DNA of 64,000 nt. Source: Gilvimarinus algae (GTDB lineage: Bacteria > Pseudomonadota > Gammaproteobacteria > Pseudomonadales > Cellvibrionaceae). The position numbers and the translations under genes are program-made. A model generated the notes under the pieces. That model was not told the origin of the DNA. It worked only from the letters and a program-made list of their open reading frames with translations, and did not search any database. The stretch is taken from assembly GCF_030518215.1 (NCBI RefSeq), contig NZ_JAULRT010000052.1:62001-126000 (forward strand), in the 5' to 3' direction. The stretch's first letter is position 1; every line of letters starts with the position of its first letter. This document shows, one piece after another, positions 33,214 to 42,576 of the stretch.

Positions 33214-34380
33214 ATGAATTTGCATGAGTACCAAGGCAAACAACTGTTTGCGCAATACGGTTTGCCCGTCTCTAAAGGCGTTGCAGCCCAGACTTCTGCT
33301 GAAGCAGTTGCCGCCGCTGACACCATTGGTGGCGGTGAGTTTGTCGTTAAGGCGCAAGTACACGCCGGTGGCCGCGGTAAAGCAGGCGGCGTCAAGTTGG
33401 TGAAATCCAAAGGTGAAATCGAAGCCTTTGCCAAGCAGTGGTTGGGCAAAAACCTAGTGACTTACCAGACAGACGAGAAGGGCCAGCCGGTCAGCCGTAT
33501 TTTGGTTGAATCCTGCACCGACATCGACCAGGAGTTGTACCTGGGTGCGGTGGTCGATCGCTCCAGTCGCCGCATTGTATTTATGGCTTCCACCGAGGGT
33601 GGGGTAGAGATTGAGAAAGTCGCCGAGGAAACCCCGGAGAAAATTCTCAAGGCCACGATTGATCCGCTGGTAGGCCCACAGCCCTATCAGGGTCGTGACC
33701 TGGCATTCAAGCTCGGCCTCGAAGGCAAGCAAATCAAGCAATTTGTCGAGATCTTTATGGGCCTTGGCAAAATGTTCAAGGAAAAAGATCTGGCGCTGGT
33801 GGAAATTAACCCTCTGGTTATTACTCCGGCCGGTGACCTGCATTGCCTGGACGCCAAAGTCGGTGTGGACAGCAACGCTCTGTATCGCCACCCCGATCTG
33901 CGTGAAATGCATGACCCCAGTCAGGAAGACGAGCGCGAAGCGCACGCTGCTCAGTGGGAGCTCAACTATGTGGCGCTCGATGGCAACATCGGTTGCATGG
34001 TCAACGGCGCAGGTCTGGCCATGGGCACCATGGATATTGTTAAACTGCATGGCGGTCAGCCTGCCAACTTCCTGGATGTAGGCGGCGGTGCGACCAAAGA
34101 GCGCGTGGTGGAAGCGTTTAAAATCATTCTCTCCGACGACAATGTCAAAGCTGTTTTGATCAACATCTTTGGCGGTATCGTCCGCTGTGACCTGATCGCC
34201 GAGGGCGTTATCGGTGCGGTAGAAGAAGTGGGCGTAAAAGTACCGGTAGTGGTACGCCTTGAAGGTAACAATGCTGAGCTGGGCGCTAAAGTGCTGGCGG
34301 ACAGCGGTTTGAACATCATTGCTGCAACCAGTCTGACTGACGCTGCCGAGCAAGTGGTGAAAGCAGCGGAGGGTAAATAA
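33214..34380 (+). CDS. sucC: succinate--CoA ligase (ADP-forming) subunit beta
   Basis: A 388-residue ATP-grasp subunit with [19 protein letters not shown] at the N-terminus, [23 protein letters not shown] in the Mg-binding region and the C-terminal [15 protein letters not shown]. It converts succinyl-CoA to succinate with nucleotide triphosphate formation. The stop TAA abuts the sucD ATG, so the two are translationally coupled and made in equal amounts. A 200-base gap separates it from lpdA. Confidence 0.98.
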   Translation: MNLHEYQGKQLFAQYGLPVSKGVAAQTSAEAVAAADTIGGGEFVVKAQVHAGGRGKAGGVKLVKSKGEIEAFAKQWLGKNLVTYQTDEKGQPVSRILVESCTDIDQELYLGAVVDRSSRRIVFMASTEGGVEIEKVAEETPEKILKATIDPLVGPQPYQGRDLAFKLGLEGKQIKQFVEIFMGLGKMFKEKDLALVEINPLVITPAGDLHCLDAKVGVDSNALYRHPDLREMHDPSQEDEREAHAAQWELNYVALDGNIGCMVNGAGLAMGTMDIVKLHGGQPANFLDVGGGATKERVVEAFKIILSDDNVKAVLINIFGGIVRCDLIAEGVIGAVEEVGVKVPVVVRLEGNNAELGAKVLADSGLNIIAATSLTDAAEQVVKAAEGK

Positions 34381-35253
34381 ATGAGCGTATTGATCAATAA
34401 AGACACCAAGGTTATTTGCCAGGGCTTTACCGGTTCACAAGGCACCTTCCACTCAGAGCAGGCCATCGCTTATGGCACCAAAATGGTTGGCGGTGTAACG
34501 CCGGGCAAGGGTGGTCAGACTCACCTGGGCTTGCCGGTGTTTAATACCGTGGCTGAGGCTGTGGCTGAAACCGGCGCTGAAGCGTCAGTGATCTATGTGC
34601 CCGCACCATTTTGTAAAGACTCTATCCTGGAAGCGGCCAATGCCGGCATCAAGCTGATTGTCTGCATTACCGAAGGCGTGCCCACCATGGATATGCTGGA
34701 TTGCAAAGTGAAGTGTGATGAGCTGGGTGTGCGCTTGATTGGCCCCAACTGTCCTGGTGTGATCACTCCCGGTGAGTGCAAAATCGGCATTATGCCCGGT
34801 CATATTCACAAGCCTGGAAAGGTGGGTATTGTGTCTCGCTCCGGGACCTTGACTTATGAAGCGGTGAAGCAAACCACGGATTGCGGTTTTGGCCAGTCTA
34901 CCTGTGTCGGTATTGGCGGCGACCCGATTCCGGGTTCTAACTTTATCGATATCTTGAAATTGTTCCAGGAAGACCCGCAAACCGAAGCAATTGTCATGAT
35001 TGGTGAGATCGGCGGTAGTGCTGAAGAAGAAGCCGCTGCCTTTATCAAAGAAAAAGTCACTAAGCCGGTTGTGTCTTACATCGCTGGTGTGACCGCGCCT
35101 CCTGGCAAGCGCATGGGCCATGCCGGGGCCATCATCTCTGGTGGTAAAGGCACTGCCGATGAGAAGTTCGCGGCTCTGGAAGACGCCGGTGTTAAAACCG
35201 TGCGCAGCCTCGCTGGTATTGGCGATGCCCTGAAAGAGTTGACCGGCTGGTAA
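34381..35253 (+). CDS. sucD: succinate--CoA ligase subunit alpha
   Basis: A 290-residue subunit that carries the phosphorylated His in [14 protein letters not shown] near residue 246. The CoA-binding Rossmann region starts [17 protein letters not shown], and [12 protein letters not shown] follows. It begins directly at the sucC stop and is closed by a strong terminator, ending the operon that begins at sdhC. Confidence 0.98.
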   Translation: MSVLINKDTKVICQGFTGSQGTFHSEQAIAYGTKMVGGVTPGKGGQTHLGLPVFNTVAEAVAETGAEASVIYVPAPFCKDSILEAANAGIKLIVCITEGVPTMDMLDCKVKCDELGVRLIGPNCPGVITPGECKIGIMPGHIHKPGKVGIVSRSGTLTYEAVKQTTDCGFGQSTCVGIGGDPIPGSNFIDILKLFQEDPQTEAIVMIGEIGGSAEEEAAAFIKEKVTKPVVSYIAGVTAPPGKRMGHAGAIISGGKGTADEKFAALEDAGVKTVRSLAGIGDALKELTGW

Positions 35254-35263
35254 GATCAGGCGG

Positions 35264-35292
35264 AAAAAGGGCGGCTTATGGCCGCCCTTTTT
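35264..35292 (+). terminator. terminator of the sdh-suc operon
   Basis: A 12-bp stem, AAAAAGGGCGGC with GCCGCCCTTTTT around a five-base loop, lies 10 bases after the sucD stop. Confidence 0.9.
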
Positions 35293-35423
35293 GCATCGAG
35301 AAAGACCTCTTGGCGTTTGGGTAGCACTTGTAAAAACGCTTTTCTTTTGCGGGAAAATGTGGGACATTGCGCGACTTTTAACGGGCGCGACCCGCGCCAT
35401 CTTTCTGACAAGGAGTTGAGCGA

Positions 35424-37340
35424 TTGAACGATTCCGAAGCACAGAATTGGTCAGCCAGACAATCCTCCGAACTCTACGGTGTTGAAGAGTGGGGTGGGGG
35501 CTACTTCGGTGTCAATGCCGACGGAAATGTAGAGGTACGCGCTCCCGGCAACGGAGATCGTGTAGCTGTTGCGCTCACTGACATTATTGACGGGCTGCAA
35601 CAGCGCGGCCTGGATATGCCGGTGTTGCTGCGCATTGAAAATCTGGTGGACAGCCGGATTACCATCTTGAATGAATCTTTCGCCGAAGCGATTAAAACCA
35701 CCGGCTATCAGGGCCAGTATCGCGGCGCTTTTCCTATCAAAGTCAACCAGCAAAGCCATATCGTGGAAGAAATTGCGCGTTTTGGCGAGCGTTACAATCA
35801 TGGGCTGGAGGCCGGTAGTAAGGCCGAGCTCATGATTGCCATGTCGGTGCTGCAAAATCGCGAGAGTCTGATCGTCTGTAATGGCTACAAGGACGAAGAG
35901 TTTATCGATCTCGGATTACAGGCGCGCAAACTCGGCTTTAAGTGCATTTTTGTGCTCGAGACGCTTGCCGAAGTCAGACTGGTAATTGAGCGCAGTCGTG
36001 CCCACAAGGTCGACCCGATTATCGGTGTTAGACTCAAATTGTCCACCAAAGTGGAAGGGCACTGGGCCGAGGACAGCGGCGATCGCAGCCTCTTTGGACT
36101 CACCACCAATCAGCTAGTTGAGATTATCGATGAGCTTCGTGAGGCCGAGCTTTTGCACTGCCTCGAGCTGCTTCATTTTCACCTGGGCTCACAGATTCCT
36201 AATATTCGCAGCATTCGCGCCGGTGTGCTTGAGGCGTGTCGCTATTACATTGAGATGGTCGCCGAAGGCGCGCCGCTCAGGTACATCGATCTCGGTGGCG
36301 GCTTAGCCATTGACTATGATGGCACCAGCAGTGTCAGCGGGCACAGCCGTAACTATTCGGTGCAGGAGTACTGTGTCGACGTGGTCGAAGCACTGGCGCA
36401 GCAGCTTAATGCCCACAATCTGCCGCACCCAACCATTGTTACAGAGTCCGGTAGGGCGACGGTGGCGCACACCTCGGTGCTGCTCTTTAACGTGTTGGAC
36501 GTCGGCCACTTCGAGCCCGGCCCGGTGCCCAGCGACCTGCCGGAAAACATGCATGAGCAGATCTCGAATCTGTGGTACACGCTCAAGGCCATTAACGTCG
36601 ATAAACTGCAAGAGAGTTATAACGACGTTATTTACTACCGGGATCAGGTCCGTGACTGCTTCTTCCGCGGTGAAGTGAACTTGCGCGATCGTGCCTTTGC
36701 CGAAAATTTGTGTTTGGCCGGCTTGCAGCAAATCGTTGCTCTACTGCCGAAAATGAAGCGAATTCCTCCGGAGCTCGAAGAGCTGCCAGAACAGTTGGCT
36801 GATATCTATTACGGTAATTTCAGCGTGTTTCAATCGTTGCCGGACTCCTGGGCCATTAATCAAGTCTTTCCGGTGATGCCGATCCATCGCCTGAATGAAA
36901 AGCCCAGTCGGCAGGCAACCATTGCGGATTTGACCTGTGATTGCGACGGCAAACTCGACAGTTTCGCAGGCCCGGAAGGTGAGACCAAGACCCTCTCTCT
37001 TCACTCCATTAAAGAAGGCGAGGAGTATTATCTGGGCGTCTTTTTGGTTGGCGCCTATCAGGAAACGCTCGGTGATCTGCACAACCTGTTTGGCGATACT
37101 AATGTGGCCAGTGTGCGCATCAACGCCGATGGCACCCTCGATTTTGTGCACGAGCTTCACGGCGACAGCATCGCCGATGTGCTGAGTTATGTGGAGTATG
37201 ACCCACAGTCGATGTTTCGCCAGTTTCGCATGGCGGCTGAGCAGGCGGTGCGCGATGGTCGCATCAGTGTGTCAGAGCGCCAGAGCATGCTGGCGGCGTA
37301 TTCTGAAAGTCTGCGCGGCTATACCTATTTCGAACGCTAG
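35424..37340 (+). CDS. speA: biosynthetic arginine decarboxylase
   Basis: A 638-residue PLP enzyme (alanine-racemase fold) that makes agmatine from arginine, the first step to putrescine. PLP-binding Lys106 lies in GAFPIKVNQQ. DLGGGLAIDYDG, the SESGR-like TESGRATVAH, and the C-terminal LGDLHNLFGDTN with SYVEYDP are typical of SpeA. The start is TTG at 35424, with AGGAG eight bases upstream. It is followed by two carboxynorspermidine genes, making a polyamine cluster. Confidence 0.96.
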   Translation: MNDSEAQNWSARQSSELYGVEEWGGGYFGVNADGNVEVRAPGNGDRVAVALTDIIDGLQQRGLDMPVLLRIENLVDSRITILNESFAEAIKTTGYQGQYRGAFPIKVNQQSHIVEEIARFGERYNHGLEAGSKAELMIAMSVLQNRESLIVCNGYKDEEFIDLGLQARKLGFKCIFVLETLAEVRLVIERSRAHKVDPIIGVRLKLSTKVEGHWAEDSGDRSLFGLTTNQLVEIIDELREAELLHCLELLHFHLGSQIPNIRSIRAGVLEACRYYIEMVAEGAPLRYIDLGGGLAIDYDGTSSVSGHSRNYSVQEYCVDVVEALAQQLNAHNLPHPTIVTESGRATVAHTSVLLFNVLDVGHFEPGPVPSDLPENMHEQISNLWYTLKAINVDKLQESYNDVIYYRDQVRDCFFRGEVNLRDRAFAENLCLAGLQQIVALLPKMKRIPPELEELPEQLADIYYGNFSVFQSLPDSWAINQVFPVMPIHRLNEKPSRQATIADLTCDCDGKLDSFAGPEGETKTLSLHSIKEGEEYYLGVFLVGAYQETLGDLHNLFGDTNVASVRINADGTLDFVHELHGDSIADVLSYVEYDPQSMFRQFRMAAEQAVRDGRISVSERQSMLAAYSESLRGYTYFER

Positions 37341-37367
37341 TCTCGCAACGGTAAAAGGAGAGGCAAT

Positions 37368-38570
37368 ATGGCAAAAGTGATGATAATCGGTGCCGGTGGC
37401 GTGGGCGGCGTTGTGGCCCACAAGTGCGCACAGCTGCCAGAGGTGTTTAGCGAGATTGTGCTGGCCAGTCGTACAGAGTCAAAGTGCAAGGCCATTGCCG
37501 CGCAGCTGCCAAGGCCGGTCACCACTGCCCAGGTTGATGCGGATAACGTGGCCGAAACCGTTGCGTTGTTGAAAAAGCACCAGCCGGATCTGGTCATCAA
37601 CGTGGCTTTGCCCTATCAGGATCTTGCCATTATGGACGCCTGCCTCGAGGCGGGCGTTGATTACCTGGATACCGCGAACTACGAGCCGCCGGATGAGGCC
37701 AAGTTTGAGTACAAGTGGCAGTGGGCCTATCAGGACAAGTTCCAACAGGCCGGGCGCATGGCACTACTCGGCTCGGGGTTTGATCCGGGGGTGACCAATG
37801 TCTACACCGCCTACCTAAAAAAGCATTATCTCGATGAAATTCACTATTTGGATATCATCGATTGTAACGCGGGTGATCACGGCCAGCCCTTTGCCACGAA
37901 TTTTAATCCGGAGATCAATATCCGTGAGGTAACGGCCAAGGGGCGCTTTTGGCAGGATGGCGACTGGCGCGAGACTGAACCGCTGGAGGAAAACCGATCT
38001 TTTGATTTTCCGGCCGGTATTGGCCCTAAGCAGATATACCTGATGTACCACGAGGAGCTTGAGTCCATCACCAAGCACCTGCCGGAAATCAAGCGCGCTC
38101 GATTTTGGATGACCTTTTCCGATAACTACCTCAAGCACCTCGAAGTCTTGGGTAATATCGGTATGACTTCCATTGAACCTGTCACTTTTGAGGGCAAGGA
38201 AATTATTCCCTTGCAGTTTTTGAAAGCGCTGCTGCCTGACCCGGCCAGCCTCGGTCCCCTGACCAAGGGCAAAACCTGCATTGGCTGCGTTGCCACGGGT
38301 GTAAAGAACGGCGAAAAGAAAACGTTTTATATTTACAACATCTGTGATCATGAGGCCTGTTACGCCGAGGTTCAGTCGCAGGCAATTTCCTACACCACCG
38401 GTGTGCCAGCGATGATTGGTGCGAAGATGATGCTGGAGAAGAAGTGGGCCCGAGCGGGTGTATGGAACATGGAGCAGCTGGATCCGGACCCATTTATGGA
38501 TGATTTAAACCAGTACGGATTGCCTTGGGAAGTGGTAGAAATTTCCCAGCCCACGGGCATGGAAGACTGA
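37368..38570 (+). CDS. carboxynorspermidine/carboxyspermidine dehydrogenase
   Basis: A 400-residue saccharopine-dehydrogenase-like enzyme. It has the NADPH fold IIGAGGVGGVVAHKCAQ near 6-22, LVINVALPYQDLAIMDACLEAGVDYLD, GFDPGVTNVYTAY, and a conserved tail around VPAMIGAKMM. In the family it condenses putrescine or diaminopropane with aspartate semialdehyde and reduces the imine to carboxy(nor)spermidine, the substrate of NspC encoded next. A lysine-pathway saccharopine dehydrogenase is less likely given the neighbours. It starts 27 bases after speA. Confidence 0.9.
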   Translation: MAKVMIIGAGGVGGVVAHKCAQLPEVFSEIVLASRTESKCKAIAAQLPRPVTTAQVDADNVAETVALLKKHQPDLVINVALPYQDLAIMDACLEAGVDYLDTANYEPPDEAKFEYKWQWAYQDKFQQAGRMALLGSGFDPGVTNVYTAYLKKHYLDEIHYLDIIDCNAGDHGQPFATNFNPEINIREVTAKGRFWQDGDWRETEPLEENRSFDFPAGIGPKQIYLMYHEELESITKHLPEIKRARFWMTFSDNYLKHLEVLGNIGMTSIEPVTFEGKEIIPLQFLKALLPDPASLGPLTKGKTCIGCVATGVKNGEKKTFYIYNICDHEACYAEVQSQAISYTTGVPAMIGAKMMLEKKWARAGVWNMEQLDPDPFMDDLNQYGLPWEVVEISQPTGMED

Positions 38571-38584
38571 CTCCCCACGATATG

Positions 38585-38609
38585 AAGCCCGTCAGCGACG
38601 GGCTTTTTT
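38585..38609 (+). terminator. terminator between the dehydrogenase gene and nspC
   Basis: AAGCCCGTC pairs with GACGGGCTT around an AGC loop, followed by TTTT. It stands inside the polyamine cluster, so nspC is either read through or has its own promoter. Confidence 0.75.
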
Positions 38610-38636
38610 CTAGCAGGCAGCAAAAAGAGATTCGGC

Positions 38637-39806
38637 ATGCAAAAACGCCAGTACTTTCATCAGTTTGACCCCACACGAGTACCTTCTCCTTGCTTTGTGG
38701 TCGACAGAGCGGCGGTGGAAGATAATTTAAAAATCCTCAATCGGGTGGGGCGGGAAAGTGGCGCCAAGGTGCTGGCCGCCTTAAAAGCGTTCAGCTGCTG
38801 GTCCCTGGGGGACTTATTTAATCAATATCTATGGGGCAGTTGCGCCAGTGGCGTCAACGAGGCCCGGCTGGCGCGGGAGTACTACGGTGGCGAGGTGCAC
38901 ACCTATTCCGCTGCCTACAAGGACGCCGATTTGCTGCAGGTGGTGGAGCTGTCAGATCATGTGTTGTTCAACTCCCTGTCCCAGTGGCAGCGCTTTAAGG
39001 ACAAGTGTTTGGCGGCTAAGGAGTGCCGTCCCGGGTTGGAGTTTGGTTTGAGAATCAACCCCGAGCACTCCGAGGGCGAGGTTGAGCTCTATGACCCCTG
39101 CGCGCCCAAGTCGCGTATGGGGGTTCCGCGCAGCCAGTTTGGCGATACCTTGCCCGAGGGCATTACCGGTTTGCATTTTCACACCCTCTGCGAACAAGAT
39201 GTGCCGCCGCTAAAGCGCACCATCGCTGCAGTGGAAGAAAAGTTTGGGGCGTTTTTACCGCAACTGACTTGGGTTAACTTTGGCGGTGGTCATCACATCA
39301 GCCGGGAAGACTATCAGGTCGATGAGTTGATCGCTCTGCTCAAGGCGTTTTCCGAAAAATACCAACTACAGGTTTATATCGAGCCAGGAGAAGCCACGGC
39401 CCTGCGCAGTGGTGTTTTGGTCGCCGAGGTACTGGACACCTTTGTCAGTACTGTACCTCAGGCCATTCTCGATACCTCGGCTACTTGCCATATGCCCGAT
39501 ACCCTGGAGATGCCTTACCGGGCGGATATTCTCGGCGCTGGCTTGGCGAATGAATTGGCCCATACCTACCGCCTGGGGGGCATGACCTGCCTGGCGGGGG
39601 ATGTGATTGGCGATTACAGCTTTGCCCATCCCCTCGAGGTGGGGCAGCGATTGGTGTTTGAAGATATGGCGCACTACACCATGGTAAAAACCACGACGTT
39701 TAACGGTATTAATTTGCCGTCGATAGCGCTGTGGGACTCACGCACGGATCAGCTTGAGGTGATTCGCGATTTTGGCTATGAGGATTTCAAAACGCGCCTG
39801 TCGTAA
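38637..39806 (+). CDS. nspC: carboxynorspermidine decarboxylase
   Basis: A 389-residue PLP decarboxylase of the alanine-racemase fold. PLP-binding Lys50 lies in VLAALKAFSCWSL. SRMGVPRSQ, GLHFHTLCEQ, WVNFGGGHHIS and the catalytic Cys in TCLAGDVIGDYSF are NspC features. It removes CO2 from carboxyspermidine or carboxynorspermidine to give spermidine or norspermidine. It overlaps the convergent glycosylase gene by 20 bases. Confidence 0.93.
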   Translation: MQKRQYFHQFDPTRVPSPCFVVDRAAVEDNLKILNRVGRESGAKVLAALKAFSCWSLGDLFNQYLWGSCASGVNEARLAREYYGGEVHTYSAAYKDADLLQVVELSDHVLFNSLSQWQRFKDKCLAAKECRPGLEFGLRINPEHSEGEVELYDPCAPKSRMGVPRSQFGDTLPEGITGLHFHTLCEQDVPPLKRTIAAVEEKFGAFLPQLTWVNFGGGHHISREDYQVDELIALLKAFSEKYQLQVYIEPGEATALRSGVLVAEVLDTFVSTVPQAILDTSATCHMPDTLEMPYRADILGAGLANELAHTYRLGGMTCLAGDVIGDYSFAHPLEVGQRLVFEDMAHYTMVKTTTFNGINLPSIALWDSRTDQLEVIRDFGYEDFKTRLS

Positions 39807-40371
39807 GGGCCTTTACCCTCGCCTGCAGGGCGGGGATCACCTCGGCCTCAAACCACGGGTTGATCTTTAGCCAGCGATTGTTGCGGCCGCTTGGATGGGG
39901 CAGGGGCACCAGTTCCGGCCAGAATTCCCGCCAGCGTGCGACTCTTTGCGTCAAAGTGCGGTCTGAGCCTGGTAAGTGCCAGGCCTGTGCGTATTGGCCG
40001 ATGACCAGAGTTAGCTCTACCTGCGTCAATTGCGCCAGCAACTGTGCCCGCCATTGGGGCGCACATTCTGGGCGCGGCGGGAGATCGCCGCTTTTACCTG
40101 TACCGGGATAGCAAAAGCCCATGGGCACCAGAGCGAAGAGTGCCGGATTATAAAAGGCCTCACGATCGACGCCCAGCCAGCGCCTGAGCCTGTCGCCACT
40201 CGGGTCGTCAAAGGGCTTTCCGGAGTCATGGGCCAGTTTGCCGGGCGCTTGTGCGGCTATTAAAATGCGTGCACCAGCCTCTGCCTGCAGCACGGGTCGC
40301 GGCGGCAGGGGCAGCGCCTCGCGGCACAATGTGCATTGGCGAATCTCGTTCATCAGCGCTCGCGCACTCAC
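39787..40371 (-). CDS. uracil-DNA glycosylase family protein
   Basis: A 194-residue protein of the UDG superfamily. Motif 1 is AAQAPGKLAHDSGKPF and motif 2 is PHPSGRNNRW. An N-terminal Cys pair (C-x2-C in RQCTLC) is seen in Fe-S UDG families, but the remaining cluster Cys are not obvious. Base specificity is unknown. The start is taken as GTG at 40371, with AGAGG five bases upstream; an ATG at 40353 has no ribosome site. It overlaps the 3' end of nspC on the other strand. Confidence 0.8.
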   Translation of the reverse strand: MSARALMNEIRQCTLCREALPLPPRPVLQAEAGARILIAAQAPGKLAHDSGKPFDDPSGDRLRRWLGVDREAFYNPALFALVPMGFCYPGTGKSGDLPPRPECAPQWRAQLLAQLTQVELTLVIGQYAQAWHLPGSDRTLTQRVARWREFWPELVPLPHPSGRNNRWLKINPWFEAEVIPALQARVKALTTGAF

Positions 40372-40443
40372 TGCAACCTCTCTGTCATCATTTCACTCCC
40401 ACCTAGCCGTATAATGTCTTAGACACGCTAATAAGGATTGGTT

Positions 40444-41067
40444 TTGACGTCACATTTGATTGCTATTATCGGCGCGTCCGGCTCGGGGAAAACCACTTTG
40501 TCGCGCTACCTGTGTCAGGCGCTCGGCGAGCGCACAGGCGAGACGATTAACTGCATCAGCCAGGATGTTTACTACCGAGATTACACCCACCTGAGCGCCG
40601 CGGAGCGCGGGCGTGTCAATTTCGATCATCCGGACAGTTTTGACTTTGCCGCCCTGGCCGGGGATCTGTCAAGGCTCGCTGCTGGCGAGGCGGTGTGCGT
40701 GCCCGAGTATGACTATGTCACTCACAGGCCGCGGGCTCGGGCTCGGCATGTGGCCAGCGGGGGCGTGTTGCTGGTCGAGGGCATCCTACTGTTACATGAT
40801 CCGCGTGTGCGGGAGTTGTTCTCTACGACCATTTATCTCGATCTACCCCTGGCGCTATGCTTTGAGCGGCGCCTTGAACGAGATGTGCGCGAGCGGGGTA
40901 GAAGCGCCGAATCCGTTCGGCGCCAGTTTAGTGAGAATGTGGTGCCTATGTTTGAGCGCTACCTTGCACCGCAGCGCCAACACGCCCAGTGGGTACTCGA
41001 CAATAATGACGCACCGTCGGCTTTGGTCGATGCGCTTGTGACGAGGTTGGCTAAATGCAAGGTTTGA
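40444..41067 (+). CDS. udk: uridine kinase
   Basis: A 207-residue P-loop kinase that phosphorylates uridine and cytidine. Walker A is GASGSGKTT near 10-18, followed by [12 protein letters not shown] and [10 protein letters not shown] of the uridine kinase family, and the lid [13 protein letters not shown]. The start is TTG at 40444, because AAGGA lies six bases before it; a TTG at 40438 overlaps that site. A TATAAT at 40410-40415 may be its -10. It overlaps the transporter gene by 13 bases. Confidence 0.88.
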   Translation: MTSHLIAIIGASGSGKTTLSRYLCQALGERTGETINCISQDVYYRDYTHLSAAERGRVNFDHPDSFDFAALAGDLSRLAAGEAVCVPEYDYVTHRPRARARHVASGGVLLVEGILLLHDPRVRELFSTTIYLDLPLALCFERRLERDVRERGRSAESVRRQFSENVVPMFERYLAPQRQHAQWVLDNNDAPSALVDALVTRLAKCKV

Positions 41068-42275
41068 TCGCGCTGGTGGGAATGAGTGTTTTGCTCGGCA
41101 TCGCTGTGCTTATGAGCGAGAACCGTCGAGCCATCAACTGGCGTACGGTGGTGATCGCTTTTGCCTGTCAATTGGGTTTGGGTGCCCTGGTGCTTTACTC
41201 CTCTATAGGTCGCCAGGCGTTGGCGCGGGTTTCTGAGGTGATCTACGGCGTTATCCGCTATGGCCAGGAGGGTATCGCGTTTATGTTTGGCGAGTTGGCC
41301 AGTGACAAGCTCGGGTTTATCTTCGCCTTTAATGTGCTGCCGATTGTGATCTTCTTTTCCTCTTTCGTGGCTGTGCTCTACTACCTGGGAATCATGCAGT
41401 GGATTATCCGGATTTTAGGCGGTGCGCTGCGCGCCTTGTTGGGCACCAGCCGTGCAGAATCCATGTCGGCAACGGCGAATATTTTTGTCGGTCACACAGA
41501 GGCGCCTATGGTGATTAAGCCGTTTATTCCCACCATGACGCGCTCAGAGCTGTTTGCCGTTATGGTCGGTGGCCTGGCCACGGTCGCGGGCTCGGTGCTG
41601 GCCGGCTACGTCGGCCTGGGCGTTGAGCTTAAGTATCTGTTAGCGGCCAGTTTTATGGCCGCCCCCGGCGGTTTCCTGATGGCCAAGCTTATGGTGCCGG
41701 AAACGGATAAGCCGCGCGAGGATAGCGTTCAGACCGGCTCGGCGGATCTCGGTTACAGCAATGTGTTTGATGCCGCAGCGGTGGGCGCCACCAATGGCCT
41801 TAAAATGGCTGCCAACATAGGTGCCATGCTCATCGCATTTATTAGCCTTATTGCCTTGGTAAATGGGCTGCTCTCGATTCTCGGTGGCTGGATCGGGCTA
41901 GAAGCGCTCAGTTTGCAGTGGCTGCTGGGCGCCTTGTTCCAGCCTCTGGCTTTTTTACTGGGGGTTCCCTGGGAGGAGAGTCGGATAGCGGGCAGCCTGA
42001 TTGGCCAAAAACTGGTGCTCAATGAGTTTGTGGCTTTTGTGGATCTGGCCGAGCAGCGCCACGCTCTGTCCGATAGCGCCATTGCTATCGTGTCTTTTGC
42101 TCTGTGCGGGTTTGCCAACTTTGGCTCTTTGGCTGTCCTGCTGGGCGGCTTTGCCACTCTGGCGCCCAATCGGCGCGCCGAGGTCGCGCAAATGGGCTTA
42201 AAGGCCGTGTTTGCGGGTTTCTTCGCCAATATGATGAGCGCCGCCATCGCCGGGCTCTTTCTCTCTTTAACCTGA
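41055..42275 (+). CDS. concentrative nucleoside transporter (NupC/CNT family)
   Basis: A 406-residue inner-membrane protein with about ten hydrophobic segments. CNT signatures are [37 protein letters not shown] and the C-terminal [16 protein letters not shown]. It imports nucleosides by proton or sodium symport. Its overlap with uridine kinase suggests an uptake-and-trap unit for uridine/cytidine. The exact substrate range is inferred from that pairing. Confidence 0.93.
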   Translation: MQGLIALVGMSVLLGIAVLMSENRRAINWRTVVIAFACQLGLGALVLYSSIGRQALARVSEVIYGVIRYGQEGIAFMFGELASDKLGFIFAFNVLPIVIFFSSFVAVLYYLGIMQWIIRILGGALRALLGTSRAESMSATANIFVGHTEAPMVIKPFIPTMTRSELFAVMVGGLATVAGSVLAGYVGLGVELKYLLAASFMAAPGGFLMAKLMVPETDKPREDSVQTGSADLGYSNVFDAAAVGATNGLKMAANIGAMLIAFISLIALVNGLLSILGGWIGLEALSLQWLLGALFQPLAFLLGVPWEESRIAGSLIGQKLVLNEFVAFVDLAEQRHALSDSAIAIVSFALCGFANFGSLAVLLGGFATLAPNRRAEVAQMGLKAVFAGFFANMMSAAIAGLFLSLT

Positions 42276-42308
42276 TTATCCCCCCAACTGGCCTCTCTGT
42301 TATGTGAA

Positions 42309-42368
42309 TGTTAACGATCACATTAACGTTGACATTGCCCATCTTCGTTGTTAACGTTAACGATAACG
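42309..42368 (+). promoter_or_regulatory. cluster of LacI-type operators and candidate promoter for the TonB receptor
   Basis: Three CpG-centred palindromes of the LacI-family type lie here: TGTTAACGATCACA (42309-42322), the perfect GTTAACGTTAAC (42350-42361) and CGTTAACGATAACG (42355-42368). A TTGACA at 42329-42334 lies between them. A -10 at 17 bases (TAACGT) would be inside the central operator. No LacI gene is in the window. The rest of the 300-base gap (42276-42576) shows no gene. Confidence 0.55.
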
Positions 42369-42576
42369 CAATAGCGTCGCCCGGTCACAGGTGTTTAGCC
42401 AGACCCTGATCGGGAGGAGCGACTTCCCTTAGTGCCGTGACCGCGGCTTCCTGGGGTGGCCGGATCCAAAGTCCCTTAAACCTAATAGCTTGTCAGGACG
42501 ATGAGGAGAGCTCGCCGACACTCAGGTGGTTGGCGACGTCGGGCAAGCACCAACATAACATTGGGGTACAAAAATA

